From NCBI GenBank assembly GCA_015296065.1, contig DVDU01000077.1, positions 1 to 43,371 on the forward strand: 43,371 nucleotides of DNA. The letters run 5' to 3'. A model generated the notes under the pieces. It searched no databases, was not told where the DNA came from, and worked only from the letters and a program-made list of their open reading frames with translations. The translations under genes and the position numbers were made by a program. This stretch comes from Oscillatoriaceae cyanobacterium M33_DOE_052 (GTDB lineage Bacteria; Cyanobacteriota; Cyanobacteriia; Cyanobacteriales; Laspinemataceae). Shown here in pieces: positions 26,846 through 36,903 of this stretch; within the stretch, counting starts at the first letter, position 1; the number at the start of each line of letters is the position of its first letter.

Positions 26846-28249
26846 ATGTTGGCTCCAATTCACTCAAACAAGTTTAAGATTATTCCCACTGTGGCGATCG
26901 TCAGCCTGGTAGCTCTGGCTCAATGGCTGACTGGCGATAGTGGCAAGTCACCAGATACCCACCAAGCCAAACGCCGACCAGCTCGCGAACAACTCCGGGC
27001 TGCAGATTCCCCACATCAAGACCACACTGGGTCTCAAACCAAAGCTGGGATACCAAAAGTGGCATCGGCTGGCACAGGCAAAAACTGGCGCGAACGGTTC
27101 TCTGGCGGGGGCCTGAACCTGCGCCAATCTCAAGCTACCACTAACGGCAATTGGGGCAAAAGGTGGCGCGCCGCCGGATGGGACTCCCTCCAAAAGTTGT
27201 CTCCTCGCGCCGCTGAGGCGAAAATTACCCCTGAAATGTCCGAGGTGCTGACGCTTCGGATCGGTGGTGGTATTGGGCAAAGCCGCACCCCCAAACCGCT
27301 GCAATTGATGGATTTTCGCCCCCATCGCCTCCCCCAAAGTGGCACACAAGCTGTATGGCGGACGGGTTTTCTTGATGCCCACCCCCTGCCATTATTTAAT
27401 CCGAACCAATTATTACCGCCAGTGCAAGTATTGCTGGATTTGGTAAATAGCCGCTATGGGTATCCTGAAGGCTCCCTATTGCTGGCATCCCCCACGAGCA
27501 GCGCAGTCTGGGAATTTTCACCTCACCGCTTCCATAAACCACAGACCCGTTCTGCTGAGACGTTTTTGGCCACTAACCCCCGCCAACTACTTGCTCATCC
27601 CAAGGTGAGTTGGCTCAAGCCTAATTCTCCCGGGAAATCTCCTGGTTCTGTGCAACAGAAGGCTAATTATACGGCACAGCCCAAGGCGAAACAGCGAAAA
27701 ACCGCAGAAGAACTCTTGAATGAGCTGTTTTCCACGCCGGATGCTGCAGGCCCGATCGCGATCGGTGCCGCTGAAGGAACTCGGACTCACTCCGGAGGCA
27801 CCACGGAGCTTTACTGGGGCCATGCCGACCCCGCTAACGGGGTGAATAATTTAGGCACATTTAGTTATCAACATGGCGCCAGTAGCCCCCGAGATGCCGA
27901 CTGGGCGCAACTCCACCGATTGAAAGGCCAGTTAAAGCACATCCAGCGTCAGGCTCAAGAGCAAAAAATCCAACTCTCTACTCTAGAGCTGGTAGCAGCA
28001 GCAGACTTGACCAACCAATCACCAGCCGCAGGCAGGGATTTTGTGGTCAACCTGAAAAAAGCCCGCGCCCGGGGACTCAAAGATATGGATGCGGTTGTGG
28101 AAGCCAGAGTCCAAAGTTATGTAGATCCGGAAACTGGCCTTCTGGCTGCTGGTGGCTTCGGCAATAGCTGGGCAGATCTTCGCCATGACCAACGCCGCCG
28201 GATGATAGAGCTGGAAAAAGCCCTCCAAGTCCAAGGAGTAGTTAATTAG
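26846..28249 (+). CDS. Secreted/anchored protein with AEGTR-type C-terminal domain, possibly muramidase-like (467 aa)
   Basis: A hydrophobic N-terminal segment (IIPTVAIVSLVALAQWL) acts as signal or anchor. A long, basic, low-complexity region (about 35-290) follows. The C-terminal domain (about 300-460) contains IAIGAAE310GTRTHSGG, YWGHADPANGVNNLGTFSYQ and SYVDPETGLL. I recall similar C-terminal domains in cyanobacterial proteins of unknown function. The Glu in AEGTR followed by a Tyr/Gly/His loop resembles the E-G...Y...G-Y-G-H layout of GH24-type lysozymes. A peptidoglycan-cleaving role is therefore a hypothesis, not an assignment. The start is well placed behind a GGAG ribosome-binding site. 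Confidence 0.8.
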   Translation: MLAPIHSNKFKIIPTVAIVSLVALAQWLTGDSGKSPDTHQAKRRPAREQLRAADSPHQDHTGSQTKAGIPKVASAGTGKNWRERFSGGGLNLRQSQATTNGNWGKRWRAAGWDSLQKLSPRAAEAKITPEMSEVLTLRIGGGIGQSRTPKPLQLMDFRPHRLPQSGTQAVWRTGFLDAHPLPLFNPNQLLPPVQVLLDLVNSRYGYPEGSLLLASPTSSAVWEFSPHRFHKPQTRSAETFLATNPRQLLAHPKVSWLKPNSPGKSPGSVQQKANYTAQPKAKQRKTAEELLNELFSTPDAAGPIAIGAAEGTRTHSGGTTELYWGHADPANGVNNLGTFSYQHGASSPRDADWAQLHRLKGQLKHIQRQAQEQKIQLSTLELVAAADLTNQSPAAGRDFVVNLKKARARGLKDMDAVVEARVQSYVDPETGLLAAGGFGNSWADLRHDQRRRMIELEKALQVQGVVN

Positions 28250-28361
28250 TCAACTCAATCTCTTTGGATCGGGAGCGAGTTCTGGTGAATTGCACTATTT
28301 CCTTCTACTGGGGGCGGAGAATTCCATCCGGAACAATCTCCGCCTTATTTCTTCCCTACGT

Positions 28362-28442
28362 CATTTGTCATTGGTCATTGCTCATTGGTCCTTTGTCACG
28401 CTTTCAGGGGACAAGTGACAAGGGACAAGTGACTTTTGACCA
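28362..28442. repeat. STRR-like heptamer array, dyad-symmetric
   Basis: The left arm has TTTGTCATTGGTCATTGCTC units and the right arm GACAAGTGACAAGGGACAAG, joined at CACGCTTTCAGG. It fills most of the 302-bp gap before the FecR-domain gene. Confidence 0.8.
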
Positions 28443-28551
28443 TTCCGCTCTGTATTTGCAATGGCAGACTAAGGCAACTTTCCGGAAAGTCCGGTGATAG
28501 TCGAGTTGCGTAGGATAGCATGTGGTGTGTGAGTGGATAAATTTATCAGTT

Positions 28552-29631
28552 ATGTGGAAAGCCTATTCTCTCGATCGTTGTTTGGGTTGGCCGGGGGTGG
28601 TGTTGGGGTTATCCCTGATTGCCATTTCGGCTGGGGAACTAGCGGCGGCGGCGATACCAGGCCATGAATTGCCTCACAAGAACACCGATCGGCTTTTCCA
28701 GCGAGAGCAACTGGGGAAAAGTTTAACCGGGGACGCCCAGGGGGCAGAGATTTCTGTCACCTCCTTTGAGTTAACCCCTCTACCAGTGATGGCGCAAAAT
28801 GGCACTCCTGGATTGCGCGTGGATACTATTTGGGGTAGCGGCACAGTCACGATCGTTTCTGGCGGTCAAGAGCGAGTTGCCTCTTCCGGAGATGTTCTCG
28901 CCCTAGGAGACGAATTAATCTCCTCTGAAGGAGCCAACGTCCGTTTGGTCCTCGATAACAATCGAGGCAGCGTCGAAGTAGCGGAGTTTTCCCATTTCCG
29001 GATTGATGAAATTTCCGGCGATCAAGTAGAATTGGACGTGCGCAAAGGGCGCGTGCGGTTGTCCTTGGGTCAGATCAGCTCTAATCCCAGAGCCGATAAT
29101 TCCGCCCCGGCGGTGGCTAACGCCCCCATCCTCCTTTCTGCTGCTGAGCCTTTGTTTTTGCAATCTCAGGGCAATTCTGGGAGTAACTACAATTTTCGCG
29201 TGCGCACACCCACCGGCGTTGCTGGCGTGCGGGGTACGTCGTTTGGGGTCAACGTTGGTCCTAATGGTCAAACAGGGATTTCCAGTTTGGATGGGACGGT
29301 GGCGGCGATCGCACAGGAGCAGCAAGTATTAGTAGAAAGTGGCCAGTACAGCGGTATTAGCCCCAATGCTGATGATCCGAGGGCAACCGCCGCTAACCCT
29401 GTCCTCACGTACCTAAAAGCTGTAGTCGAAGGCTCAAAGGGGTCAAAGACCCTTAGCCTTACCGGTGCCGTTCATCCCCTGGATTTAGTTTACGTTAACG
29501 GCTTGGCGATAGAAACCGATCCAGATGGCAATTTTGCCCTACAGATACCTCGCCCTGCCAGTCGCCGCCTCCGGTTTGTGGTGCGCGGCCCAGCAGTGCG
29601 GGAGCGGGTGTACGTTATCCCGGTGAATTAA
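28552..29631 (+). CDS. FecR-domain periplasmic protein (359 aa)
   Basis: The N-terminus (about 1-35) is a signal-peptide-like hydrophobic segment ending in AAAA. A FecR domain spans about 80-275. It has GDVLALGDELISSEGANVRL, a DVRKGRVRLSLGQI strand pair and the diagnostic VRTPTGVAGVRGTSFGVNV. A beta-rich tail (LTGAVHPLDLVYVNGLAIE) resembles an Ig-like module. ATG at 28552 is preferred to a GTG at 28522. The adenylate cyclase gene starts 40 bp downstream. FecR proteins next to CHASE2-cyclases recur in several bacterial phyla, so the protein probably senses or relays an envelope signal to the CHASE2 domain. Confidence 0.9.
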   Translation: MWKAYSLDRCLGWPGVVLGLSLIAISAGELAAAAIPGHELPHKNTDRLFQREQLGKSLTGDAQGAEISVTSFELTPLPVMAQNGTPGLRVDTIWGSGTVTIVSGGQERVASSGDVLALGDELISSEGANVRLVLDNNRGSVEVAEFSHFRIDEISGDQVELDVRKGRVRLSLGQISSNPRADNSAPAVANAPILLSAAEPLFLQSQGNSGSNYNFRVRTPTGVAGVRGTSFGVNVGPNGQTGISSLDGTVAAIAQEQQVLVESGQYSGISPNADDPRATAANPVLTYLKAVVEGSKGSKTLSLTGAVHPLDLVYVNGLAIETDPDGNFALQIPRPASRRLRFVVRGPAVRERVYVIPVN

Positions 29632-29671
29632 CCTGATCTCCTAGAAAAACTCCCCATTACTGCCGAGGCTC

Positions 29672-31498
29672 GTGGACGTTAAAAACTGGATTCGCGCTTA
29701 TCTGACCAGCAATAACCCCTTGTTACCGGGGGGTGTGGCTGCGGCTTTGTCTTTGGGAATGTGGCTGGTGGGGGTTTGGGAACCTTTGGAAAGGTTGGGG
29801 GGGAATGTGCTTTATCAGCTCCGACCAGACTTAGGTTGGGATTCCCGGCTGGCAGCGATCGTCATTGATGAAAATAGCTTACAGGCTTACGGTCAATTTC
29901 CCTGGCCTCGCTCTCGCTACGTTGAGCTGTTGCAAGCCTTAGCCAAATCTCCTCCCGCAGTCATCGGCTTTGATATCCTGTTTCTCGACCCCAGCGATGA
30001 TGATGACGCCTTGGCAGCGGCCATCAAAGCTGATGGTAAAGTCGTCCTCGCCAGCGTCGGCTACCAAGAAACTGTCGATGGCAAAATCCAACAGGCGATC
30101 GCCGAACCCTTACCAGTTTTAAAAGCCGCCGCCGCCGCCACCGGGCAAATTTCCCACACCCCTGGGCCAGACGGTATCAGTCGGGAAGCCACCCTCTTTT
30201 TTACTTCCGAACCCGCCTTGGGTGTCGCCATGCTCCAACTTTACCACCGCAGCGGCAAATTTCCAGCGGTTGAGCTGCCTTCCCCTCCCCCAAATGCCAA
30301 CGTGCAAAAGGTATGGCTTAACTGGCCAGGACCCCTGCAATCTAATCGGACATCGGGAATTATCGATGCCATCCCCACTTATCCTTTTGTGGACGTAGTA
30401 GAAGGTCGAGTCCCCCCCAATGCTTTTACAGATAAATTAGTCTTGGTGGGATATGCTGCTGAAGGTTTAGATACCATTGTCTCCCCGATTCAAAAAATGC
30501 CTGGAGTCTATCTCCATGCCGCCTTAATCGATAATTTACTCAATCACCGGTTACTGCAAAGGTTGCCTGCACCGGTGACTTGGTTACTATTACTGGGAAT
30601 CGGATTAGGCAGCAGTTGGCTACAGTTCAACCGTAAATTTCCTCAACGTCTTGCCTTATCCCTCTTGCTACCTGTGGCTTGGTTAGGAATTGCTTTCGCC
30701 GCTTTTTATTTGGGGAATTGGTGGCTACCGGTGGCGGCACCCATCGGCACGATCGTCCTTTCTGGCTCCGCGAATACCCTCCGCGACCAATACGAAAAAC
30801 AGCAGCTAATGAGCCTATTTGCCAAGCAAGTTTCCCCAGAAATGGCCGAGATGATTTGGTCTCGCAAGACCGAAATATTTAGAAACGGCGAATTACCAGC
30901 CCAAGAAATGACCGCCACCGTCATGTTTATGGATATTCGGGGGTTTACCACCATTTCCGAGACGATGGCGCCCCCAGAATTATTTGCATGGCTGAATGAG
31001 TATCTCGATGCTATGTCCAACTGCATTATGGACTGTGAGGGAGCCATCGACAAATATATCGGGGATGCAATTATGGCAGTTTTTGGCATTCCTTTTAAGC
31101 GCAATTCTCTGGAACAAATCAAACGGGATGCTACCAATGCCATTACTGCCTGTCTGGCCATGCACGACCAACTTCAGCCCCTCAACGAAAATCTGAAATC
31201 TCGCGGCTTACCGGCAATTAAAATTGGCATCGGTATGCACACCGGTTCTTTAATGGCTGGTAGTGTCGGGGGCAAACGCCGCGCCAATTATTCGGTGATT
31301 GGCGATACGGTCAACACTGCCGCCCGCCTTGAACCTATGAATAAGCAATTTACCGACAATAATCCTTACAATCTTTTAATTAGTGGCGATACATTTGAGT
31401 TGGTGAAAGATACATTTAATGGGATGCAAGTTGGGGAAATTCAGCTTAGAGGCAAACAAGAAAGCACTAAAATTTATACCATTTTGGGTAAAAAATAG
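29672..31498 (+). CDS. CHASE2-domain adenylate cyclase, class III (608 aa)
   Basis: After a first hydrophobic segment (about 17-35), a periplasmic CHASE2 domain (about 45-300) carries AAIVIDENSLQAYGQFPWPR and IGFDILFLDP. Two to three helices (about 305-370) follow, then the cytoplasmic class III cyclase domain. Metal-binding residues are D421 (MFMDIRGFT) and D465 (IGDAIMAVFG). Substrate-selecting K461 and D545, with the N548/R552 transition-state pair (GDTVNTAARLE), indicate ATP rather than GTP. The protein should make cAMP in response to a periplasmic cue. The GTG start at 29672 follows a GAGG element. It is the second gene of the FecR-CHASE2 unit. Confidence 0.95.
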   Translation: MDVKNWIRAYLTSNNPLLPGGVAAALSLGMWLVGVWEPLERLGGNVLYQLRPDLGWDSRLAAIVIDENSLQAYGQFPWPRSRYVELLQALAKSPPAVIGFDILFLDPSDDDDALAAAIKADGKVVLASVGYQETVDGKIQQAIAEPLPVLKAAAAATGQISHTPGPDGISREATLFFTSEPALGVAMLQLYHRSGKFPAVELPSPPPNANVQKVWLNWPGPLQSNRTSGIIDAIPTYPFVDVVEGRVPPNAFTDKLVLVGYAAEGLDTIVSPIQKMPGVYLHAALIDNLLNHRLLQRLPAPVTWLLLLGIGLGSSWLQFNRKFPQRLALSLLLPVAWLGIAFAAFYLGNWWLPVAAPIGTIVLSGSANTLRDQYEKQQLMSLFAKQVSPEMAEMIWSRKTEIFRNGELPAQEMTATVMFMDIRGFTTISETMAPPELFAWLNEYLDAMSNCIMDCEGAIDKYIGDAIMAVFGIPFKRNSLEQIKRDATNAITACLAMHDQLQPLNENLKSRGLPAIKIGIGMHTGSLMAGSVGGKRRANYSVIGDTVNTAARLEPMNKQFTDNNPYNLLISGDTFELVKDTFNGMQVGEIQLRGKQESTKIYTILGKK

Positions 31499-31694
31499 GA
31501 GATTTTATCTACCCAGACAGATTCCTCTGGTCAGGGCAGCAGCGAGCCAGAAACCCATAGAGAATATATAACAAAATTATCAAATTATCAAGAACAGTTG
31601 ATAATTTCTGATAGTCAGGGAAAATTGATAAATTCTAGGATAGAATTGAAAGCGTCATATAGACACACTACACCAACCTTAATAACATAGCAAT

Positions 31695-31722
31695 TCAGGC
31701 GGCCATCTGCCGCCTGATTTTC
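31695..31722 (+). terminator. Rho-independent-type terminator after adenylate cyclase
   Basis: TCAGGCGGC (31695-31703) pairs perfectly with GCCGCCTGA (31709-31717) over a 5-nt loop and is followed by TTTTCC. It is 200 bp past the cyclase stop, so the transcript would have a long 3' end. Confidence 0.65.
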
Positions 31723-31728
31723 CTAATT

Positions 31729-31805
31729 CATTTGTCATTGGTCATTTGTCCTTGGTAACATGTCACTTGTCTAAGGACAAAGGACTAAGGACAAAGGACA
31801 AATCA
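31729..31805. repeat. STRR-like heptamer array abutting glmS
   Basis: A TTTGTCATTGGTCATTTGTC arm is followed by ACATGTCACTTGTC and an inverted AAGGACAAAGGACTAAGGAC arm. It ends within about 5 bp of the glmS stop codon. Confidence 0.8.
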
Positions 31806-31808
31806 CAG

Positions 31809-33710
31809 TTATTCCACAGTTACAGATTTGGCCAGGTTACGGGGTTGGTCCACGTCTAAGCCACGACGGGCGGCAATGTGGTAGGCTAACAGTTGCAGAG
31901 GAATTACCGCCACGATCGGGGAAATTAGCTCGTCAACGGTGGGGACGGGCAAAACTGTGGCAAAAATATCGGCGATCGCTTCTGAACCAGAGGCAGGGGT
32001 AACACCAATCAGGCGGGCGTCCCGGGCTTTCGCTTCTTGGGCATTGGAAATAACCTTTTCATAAACCATTCCCGGCATGGCAATGGCCACTACAGGCACT
32101 TTATCATCCAGCAGCGCGATCGGCCCATGCTTCATTTCCCCAGCGGGATAACCTTCAGCATGGATATAGCTGATTTCCTTCAGTTTCAGCGCCCCTTCCA
32201 AAGCAATAGGGAAATTAATCCCCCGCCCAATAAAAATAAAATCCTTGGTATCGGCCAACTCATGGGCTAACTCCTCAATCAGCTTTTCTTGCGTGCTTAG
32301 CACCATTTCAATCTGCCCAGGCAGTTGCTGCAAAGCCGCCAGCAGCCTTTCGATTTCGGTCAGAGCCAAACTTTGGCGCACAAAAGCCAAATCGATGGCT
32401 AAGCAGTAGAATGCCATGAGCTGCGCCACAAAAGTTTTCGTGGCGGCCACGCCGATTTCAATCCCAGCTAAAGTATTAATGATGTTGGGGACTAAATGCC
32501 CCAGGGAGGATTCGGGACGGTTGGTAATCCCCAGCAACCGGGGGCGGAATTTTTCTGGCTGTCCCAAGCGGCGTTGCTGTTCCATCGCTAATGCTGCCAG
32601 AGTATCAGCAGTTTCCCCAGACTGACTAATACCGATCGTCAGGGTATTGGCCATGAGCGGGGTTGGGGCGTAGCGGAATTCTGAAGCATAATGCACCGTG
32701 GTGGGGATACCGGCGAGCTGCTCTAAAAGGTATTTGCCCACTAAACCGGCGTGCCAGCTAGTGCCGCAGGCGAGGATTTGAATCTGTTCTAGGTCGCTGT
32801 AGAGTGATGGGTCTAATCCTAGGTTGATCGGACTCGAAGCGCTACTCTGTGGTGTCCATTCACTGCGCAAATATGCTTGTAAGCTGGCGCGGACTACGGC
32901 GGGTTGCTCGTAGATTTCTTTGAGCATGAAGTGCTTAAAGCCCTGTTTTTCCACCAGGATGGGGCTTAAGGAGAGGACGTGGGGCATTTTTTTCAGCCGA
33001 TCGCCCGCGAAGTTGTACACCTCTACTCCCAGGGGTGTGAGTCTGGCTAGTTCCCCATTTTCTAGGGGTAACACGGCTCTGGTGTGGGAGACGATCGCGG
33101 GGGTATCCGAGGCGCAGAAAAATTCCCCCTGTCCGAAACCGATCGCTAATGGCGCCTGCTGTTTGGCTACTACCAGCTCGTCGGGATAGTCGGCGCTGAC
33201 GACGGCGATCGCGAACGAGCCTTCCAGCCGTTGCACCGCCAACCGCACTGCCTCCAACAACGGAGAAGCACCCTGGGCTAGTTCTACAGCCGAGGACGCC
33301 AAAAACTCAGCGATTAAATGGGGGATAACCTCCGTATCCGTATCCGAGCGAAACTGGTGCCCTTTGCTTTTGAGTTCTTCGCGCAGCTCCCGATAATTTT
33401 CAATGATGCCATTTTGCACCACTGCCACGCGCTCTGTATCATCAGTATGGGGATGGGCGTTGTATTCTTCCGGCTTGCCATGAGTTGCCCACCGGGTATG
33501 TCCGATGCCCAGCCGGTCTGGGTTTTCCAAGCCTTCCAGTTTTGAGCGGAGTTGATGGAGTTTGCCTTTTGCCCGGACTCGCGTGATTTTGCCTTCACCA
33601 ACGGTGGCGATACCCGCTGAATCGTAGCCCCGGTATTCCAGTTTCTCCAATCCTGCCAACAGAATTTCACTGGCCGGTTGAGTGCCGATGTATCCGACTA
33701 TGCCGCACAT
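31809..33710 (-). CDS. glmS: Glutamine-fructose-6-phosphate aminotransferase (633 aa)
   Basis: GlmS makes glucosamine-6-phosphate for peptidoglycan and lipid A. The catalytic Cys2 follows the start Met (MCGIVGYIG). The N-terminal class II amidotransferase part has YRGYDSAG, GHTRWATHG and the QNGIIENYR motif. Two SIS domains follow (ISQSGETADTLAAL and EGYPAGEMKHGPIALLD), and the C-terminus QPRNLAKSVTVE is conserved. Length is near normal. It is transcribed toward the adenylate cyclase, and the neighbour upstream is psaC on the same strand. The ATG cannot move, because Cys2 must be exposed. Confidence 0.97.
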   Translation of the reverse strand: MCGIVGYIGTQPASEILLAGLEKLEYRGYDSAGIATVGEGKITRVRAKGKLHQLRSKLEGLENPDRLGIGHTRWATHGKPEEYNAHPHTDDTERVAVVQNGIIENYRELREELKSKGHQFRSDTDTEVIPHLIAEFLASSAVELAQGASPLLEAVRLAVQRLEGSFAIAVVSADYPDELVVAKQQAPLAIGFGQGEFFCASDTPAIVSHTRAVLPLENGELARLTPLGVEVYNFAGDRLKKMPHVLSLSPILVEKQGFKHFMLKEIYEQPAVVRASLQAYLRSEWTPQSSASSPINLGLDPSLYSDLEQIQILACGTSWHAGLVGKYLLEQLAGIPTTVHYASEFRYAPTPLMANTLTIGISQSGETADTLAALAMEQQRRLGQPEKFRPRLLGITNRPESSLGHLVPNIINTLAGIEIGVAATKTFVAQLMAFYCLAIDLAFVRQSLALTEIERLLAALQQLPGQIEMVLSTQEKLIEELAHELADTKDFIFIGRGINFPIALEGALKLKEISYIHAEGYPAGEMKHGPIALLDDKVPVVAIAMPGMVYEKVISNAQEAKARDARLIGVTPASGSEAIADIFATVLPVPTVDELISPIVAVIPLQLLAYHIAARRGLDVDQPRNLAKSVTVE

Positions 33711-33831
33711 TTAAATATCCTGCGAATGCTGTTCGATATTTATTGTTAGTTGCACCAAAACTCCCCACAGTTCCGGATCCAGTCAAGATTTGTCCAAATC
33801 CATCCCAGAGCCATCACCCTCTGGAATGGAT

Positions 33832-33859
33832 AAAAAAAGGGGGGCAATTACATCCCCCC
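33832..33859 (-). terminator. Terminator of psaC
   Basis: On the minus strand GGGGGG (33859-33854) pairs with CCCCCC (33844-33839) over a 9-nt loop and is followed by seven T. It lies about 70 bp past the psaC stop and is the clearest intrinsic terminator in the window. Confidence 0.9.
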
Positions 33860-33930
33860 TGGAGATTTGGAATCAAAAATCTGCGCCCTTCTCAGCCACA
33901 GACTGATCCGGACCAATGACTCACCTCAGC

Positions 33931-34942
<1,012 letters not shown>

Positions 34943-35194
34943 ATGAGTCAAAGTGACATTTTTGAGAAAGTAAAAAAAATAGTCGTGGATCAGCTATCCG
35001 TAGAAGCCGATCAGGTGAAACCTGAAGCCAGCTTTGCCAATGACCTGGGCGCCGATTCTCTGGATACCGTGGAATTGGTGATGGCGCTTGAGGAAGCGTT
35101 TGGCATCGAAATTCCCGACGAAGCTGCCGAAAAAATCGCCACGGTGCAAGCAGCAGTGGAATATATCGAAGAACAAGTGGGCGCCAAAGCCTAA
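34943..35194 (+). CDS. acpP: Acyl carrier protein (83 aa)
   Basis: The phosphopantetheine attachment site is S39 in [17 protein letters not shown], which is diagnostic. The short acidic four-helix protein has the normal length for ACP and carries growing acyl chains in type II fatty acid synthesis. It lies 82 bp upstream of fabF on the same strand and is surely functionally linked to it. The start has a weak GGACATAGAG leader. Confidence 0.98.
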   Translation: MSQSDIFEKVKKIVVDQLSVEADQVKPEASFANDLGADSLDTVELVMALEEAFGIEIPDEAAEKIATVQAAVEYIEEQVGAKA

Positions 35195-35276
35195 AAGCGG
35201 GTGGCGACGCCCGCTGTTGCGGCGCCTCCCCCCCTGTTCTGCGTTTTTGGTGCGGAAGAATCACGCAAATTGAATT

Positions 35277-36527
35277 ATGACCAATTTTGAACGGAAACGT
35301 GTTGTTGTTACGGGTCTTGGTGCCATTACCCCAATTGGCAATACCGTGGATGAGTATTGGCAAGGGTTGTTGAGTGGGCGCAATGGCATTGGGCCGATTA
35401 CCTTGTTCGATCCGTCCCGTCATGCCTGCCGGATTGCGGGCGAGGTGAAAGGATTTGACCCATGTGACTACATCGAACGCAAAGAAGCCAAGCGCATGGA
35501 CCGATTTGCCCAGTTTGCCGTGTCGGCTAGCTTGCAGGCAGTCCAAGACGCCCAGCTAACGATCGACGATCTGAACGCAGAACAAGTGGGGGTCATAATC
35601 GGCACTGGCATCGGCGGTCTCAAAGTCCTGGAAGACCAGCAAGAAATCTACTTGAATCGCGGCCCTGACAGGTGCAGCCCGTTTATGATTCCGATGATGA
35701 TTGCCAATATGGCAGCGGGACTGACGGCGATTCAAACGGGAGCCAAAGGGCCGAACTCCTGTGCAGTGACAGCCTGCGCGGCTGGTTCCAATGCGGTGGG
35801 GGATGCTTTTCGCCTGATTCAGCGGGGTTTCGCCAAAGCGATGATTTGCGGCGGGACGGAAGCAGCAGTAACGCCTTTGGGTTTGGCCGGGTTTGCGGCA
35901 GCGCGGGCTCTGTCGAAGCGGAATGATCAGCCGGATAAGGCTTGCCGCCCCTTCGATCGCGATCGCGATGGCTTCGTCATGGGCGAAGGTGCAGGCATTT
36001 TGCTCCTCGAAGAACTAGAACACGCTCTCAACCGAGGCGCGAAAATCTACGGGGAAATCATCGGCTATGGTATGACCTGCGATGCCTATCATATGACCTC
36101 CCCCTCCCCTGGTGGCACTGGGGCCGCCCGAGCGATGGAGCTGGCGATGAAAGATGCGGGCATTACCCCGGATTTGGTCAGCTATATCAATGCTCACGGT
36201 ACTAGCACCCAAGCGAACGACTCGACGGAAACCGCCGCGATTAAAAAGGCTTTGGGGGACTACGCCAAAAAAGTGGCCATCAGCTCTACTAAGTCCATGA
36301 CTGGACACCTCCTGGGTGGATCCGGCGGGATCGAAGCCGTGGCGACGGTGAAGGCGATCGCCTCCGACATCGTACCTCCCACGATTAACTTAGACAATCC
36401 CGACCCAGAATGTGACCTGGACTATATCCCCCACGTCAGTCGCTCCCAAACTGTGACTGTGGCCATGTCCAACTCCTTCGGCTTTGGCGGTCACAACGTC
36501 ACCCTGGTTTTTCAAAAGTTTACCTAA
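35277..36527 (+). CDS. fabF: 3-oxoacyl-ACP synthase II (416 aa)
   Basis: KAS II condenses malonyl-ACP with acyl-ACP in chain elongation. The active-site Cys167 lies in VTACAAGSNAVGDA. The two histidines are H307 (NAHGTSTQAND) and H344 (K339-SMTGHLLGGSGG). The C-terminal SFGFGGHN loop is present. The length is normal. It is the second gene of acpP-fabF, with tkt next. A minisatellite element begins about 4 bp after its stop codon. Confidence 0.98.
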   Translation: MTNFERKRVVVTGLGAITPIGNTVDEYWQGLLSGRNGIGPITLFDPSRHACRIAGEVKGFDPCDYIERKEAKRMDRFAQFAVSASLQAVQDAQLTIDDLNAEQVGVIIGTGIGGLKVLEDQQEIYLNRGPDRCSPFMIPMMIANMAAGLTAIQTGAKGPNSCAVTACAAGSNAVGDAFRLIQRGFAKAMICGGTEAAVTPLGLAGFAAARALSKRNDQPDKACRPFDRDRDGFVMGEGAGILLLEELEHALNRGAKIYGEIIGYGMTCDAYHMTSPSPGGTGAARAMELAMKDAGITPDLVSYINAHGTSTQANDSTETAAIKKALGDYAKKVAISSTKSMTGHLLGGSGGIEAVATVKAIASDIVPPTINLDNPDPECDLDYIPHVSRSQTVTVAMSNSFGFGGHNVTLVFQKFT

Positions 36528-36530
36528 TCG

Positions 36531-36770
36531 GTGATGGGGAGAGGGGGAGCAGGGGAGCAGCGGTTCGGCTTCGCTCACCGACCGGGGAGCAGGGGAGCAG
36601 GGGAGCAGGGGAGCAGGGGAGCAGGGGAGGGGGAGGGGTGGGAGGAGGGGGAGGATTACTTCCCACACTTCCCACACTTCCCACACTTCCCACACTTCCC
36701 ACACTCCCCACACTCCCCCTGCCCCCCCGTCTCCCCATCTCCCCGTCTCCCCATCTCCCCCTCCCCCCTT
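36531..36770 (-). repeat. GTGTGGGAA minisatellite element, copy B, with GGGGAGCA run
   Basis: On the minus strand the order is a G-rich arm (GATGGGGAGACGGGGAGATG), about seven 9-bp units GTGTGGGAA, a GTAATCCTCCCC core, then a C-rich arm. This is the same design as copy A at 12100-12282. Next to the core, the plus strand also has about six GGGGAGCA units and a CGGTTCGGCTTCGCTCACCG module (36560-36579). It fills most of the fabF-tkt gap. Confidence 0.85.
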
Positions 36771-36903
36771 GACCACTGTCACCGAAGGGTGGGATTGTGG
36801 GAGTTGTCACTCCCAAATTGCCAACATTCCAGTAGGGACAAGGCAATGCCGTGTGCCTACAAACAACAGAGCAGTCAATCGTCGTTTTCACCAACAAGAG
36901 ACT

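Noticed and set aside
36769-36903. N-terminal extension of transketolase from TTG at 36769
   Set aside because: The 45 extra residues have no homology and begin at the edge of the minisatellite; ATG at 36904 gives the standard N-terminus.
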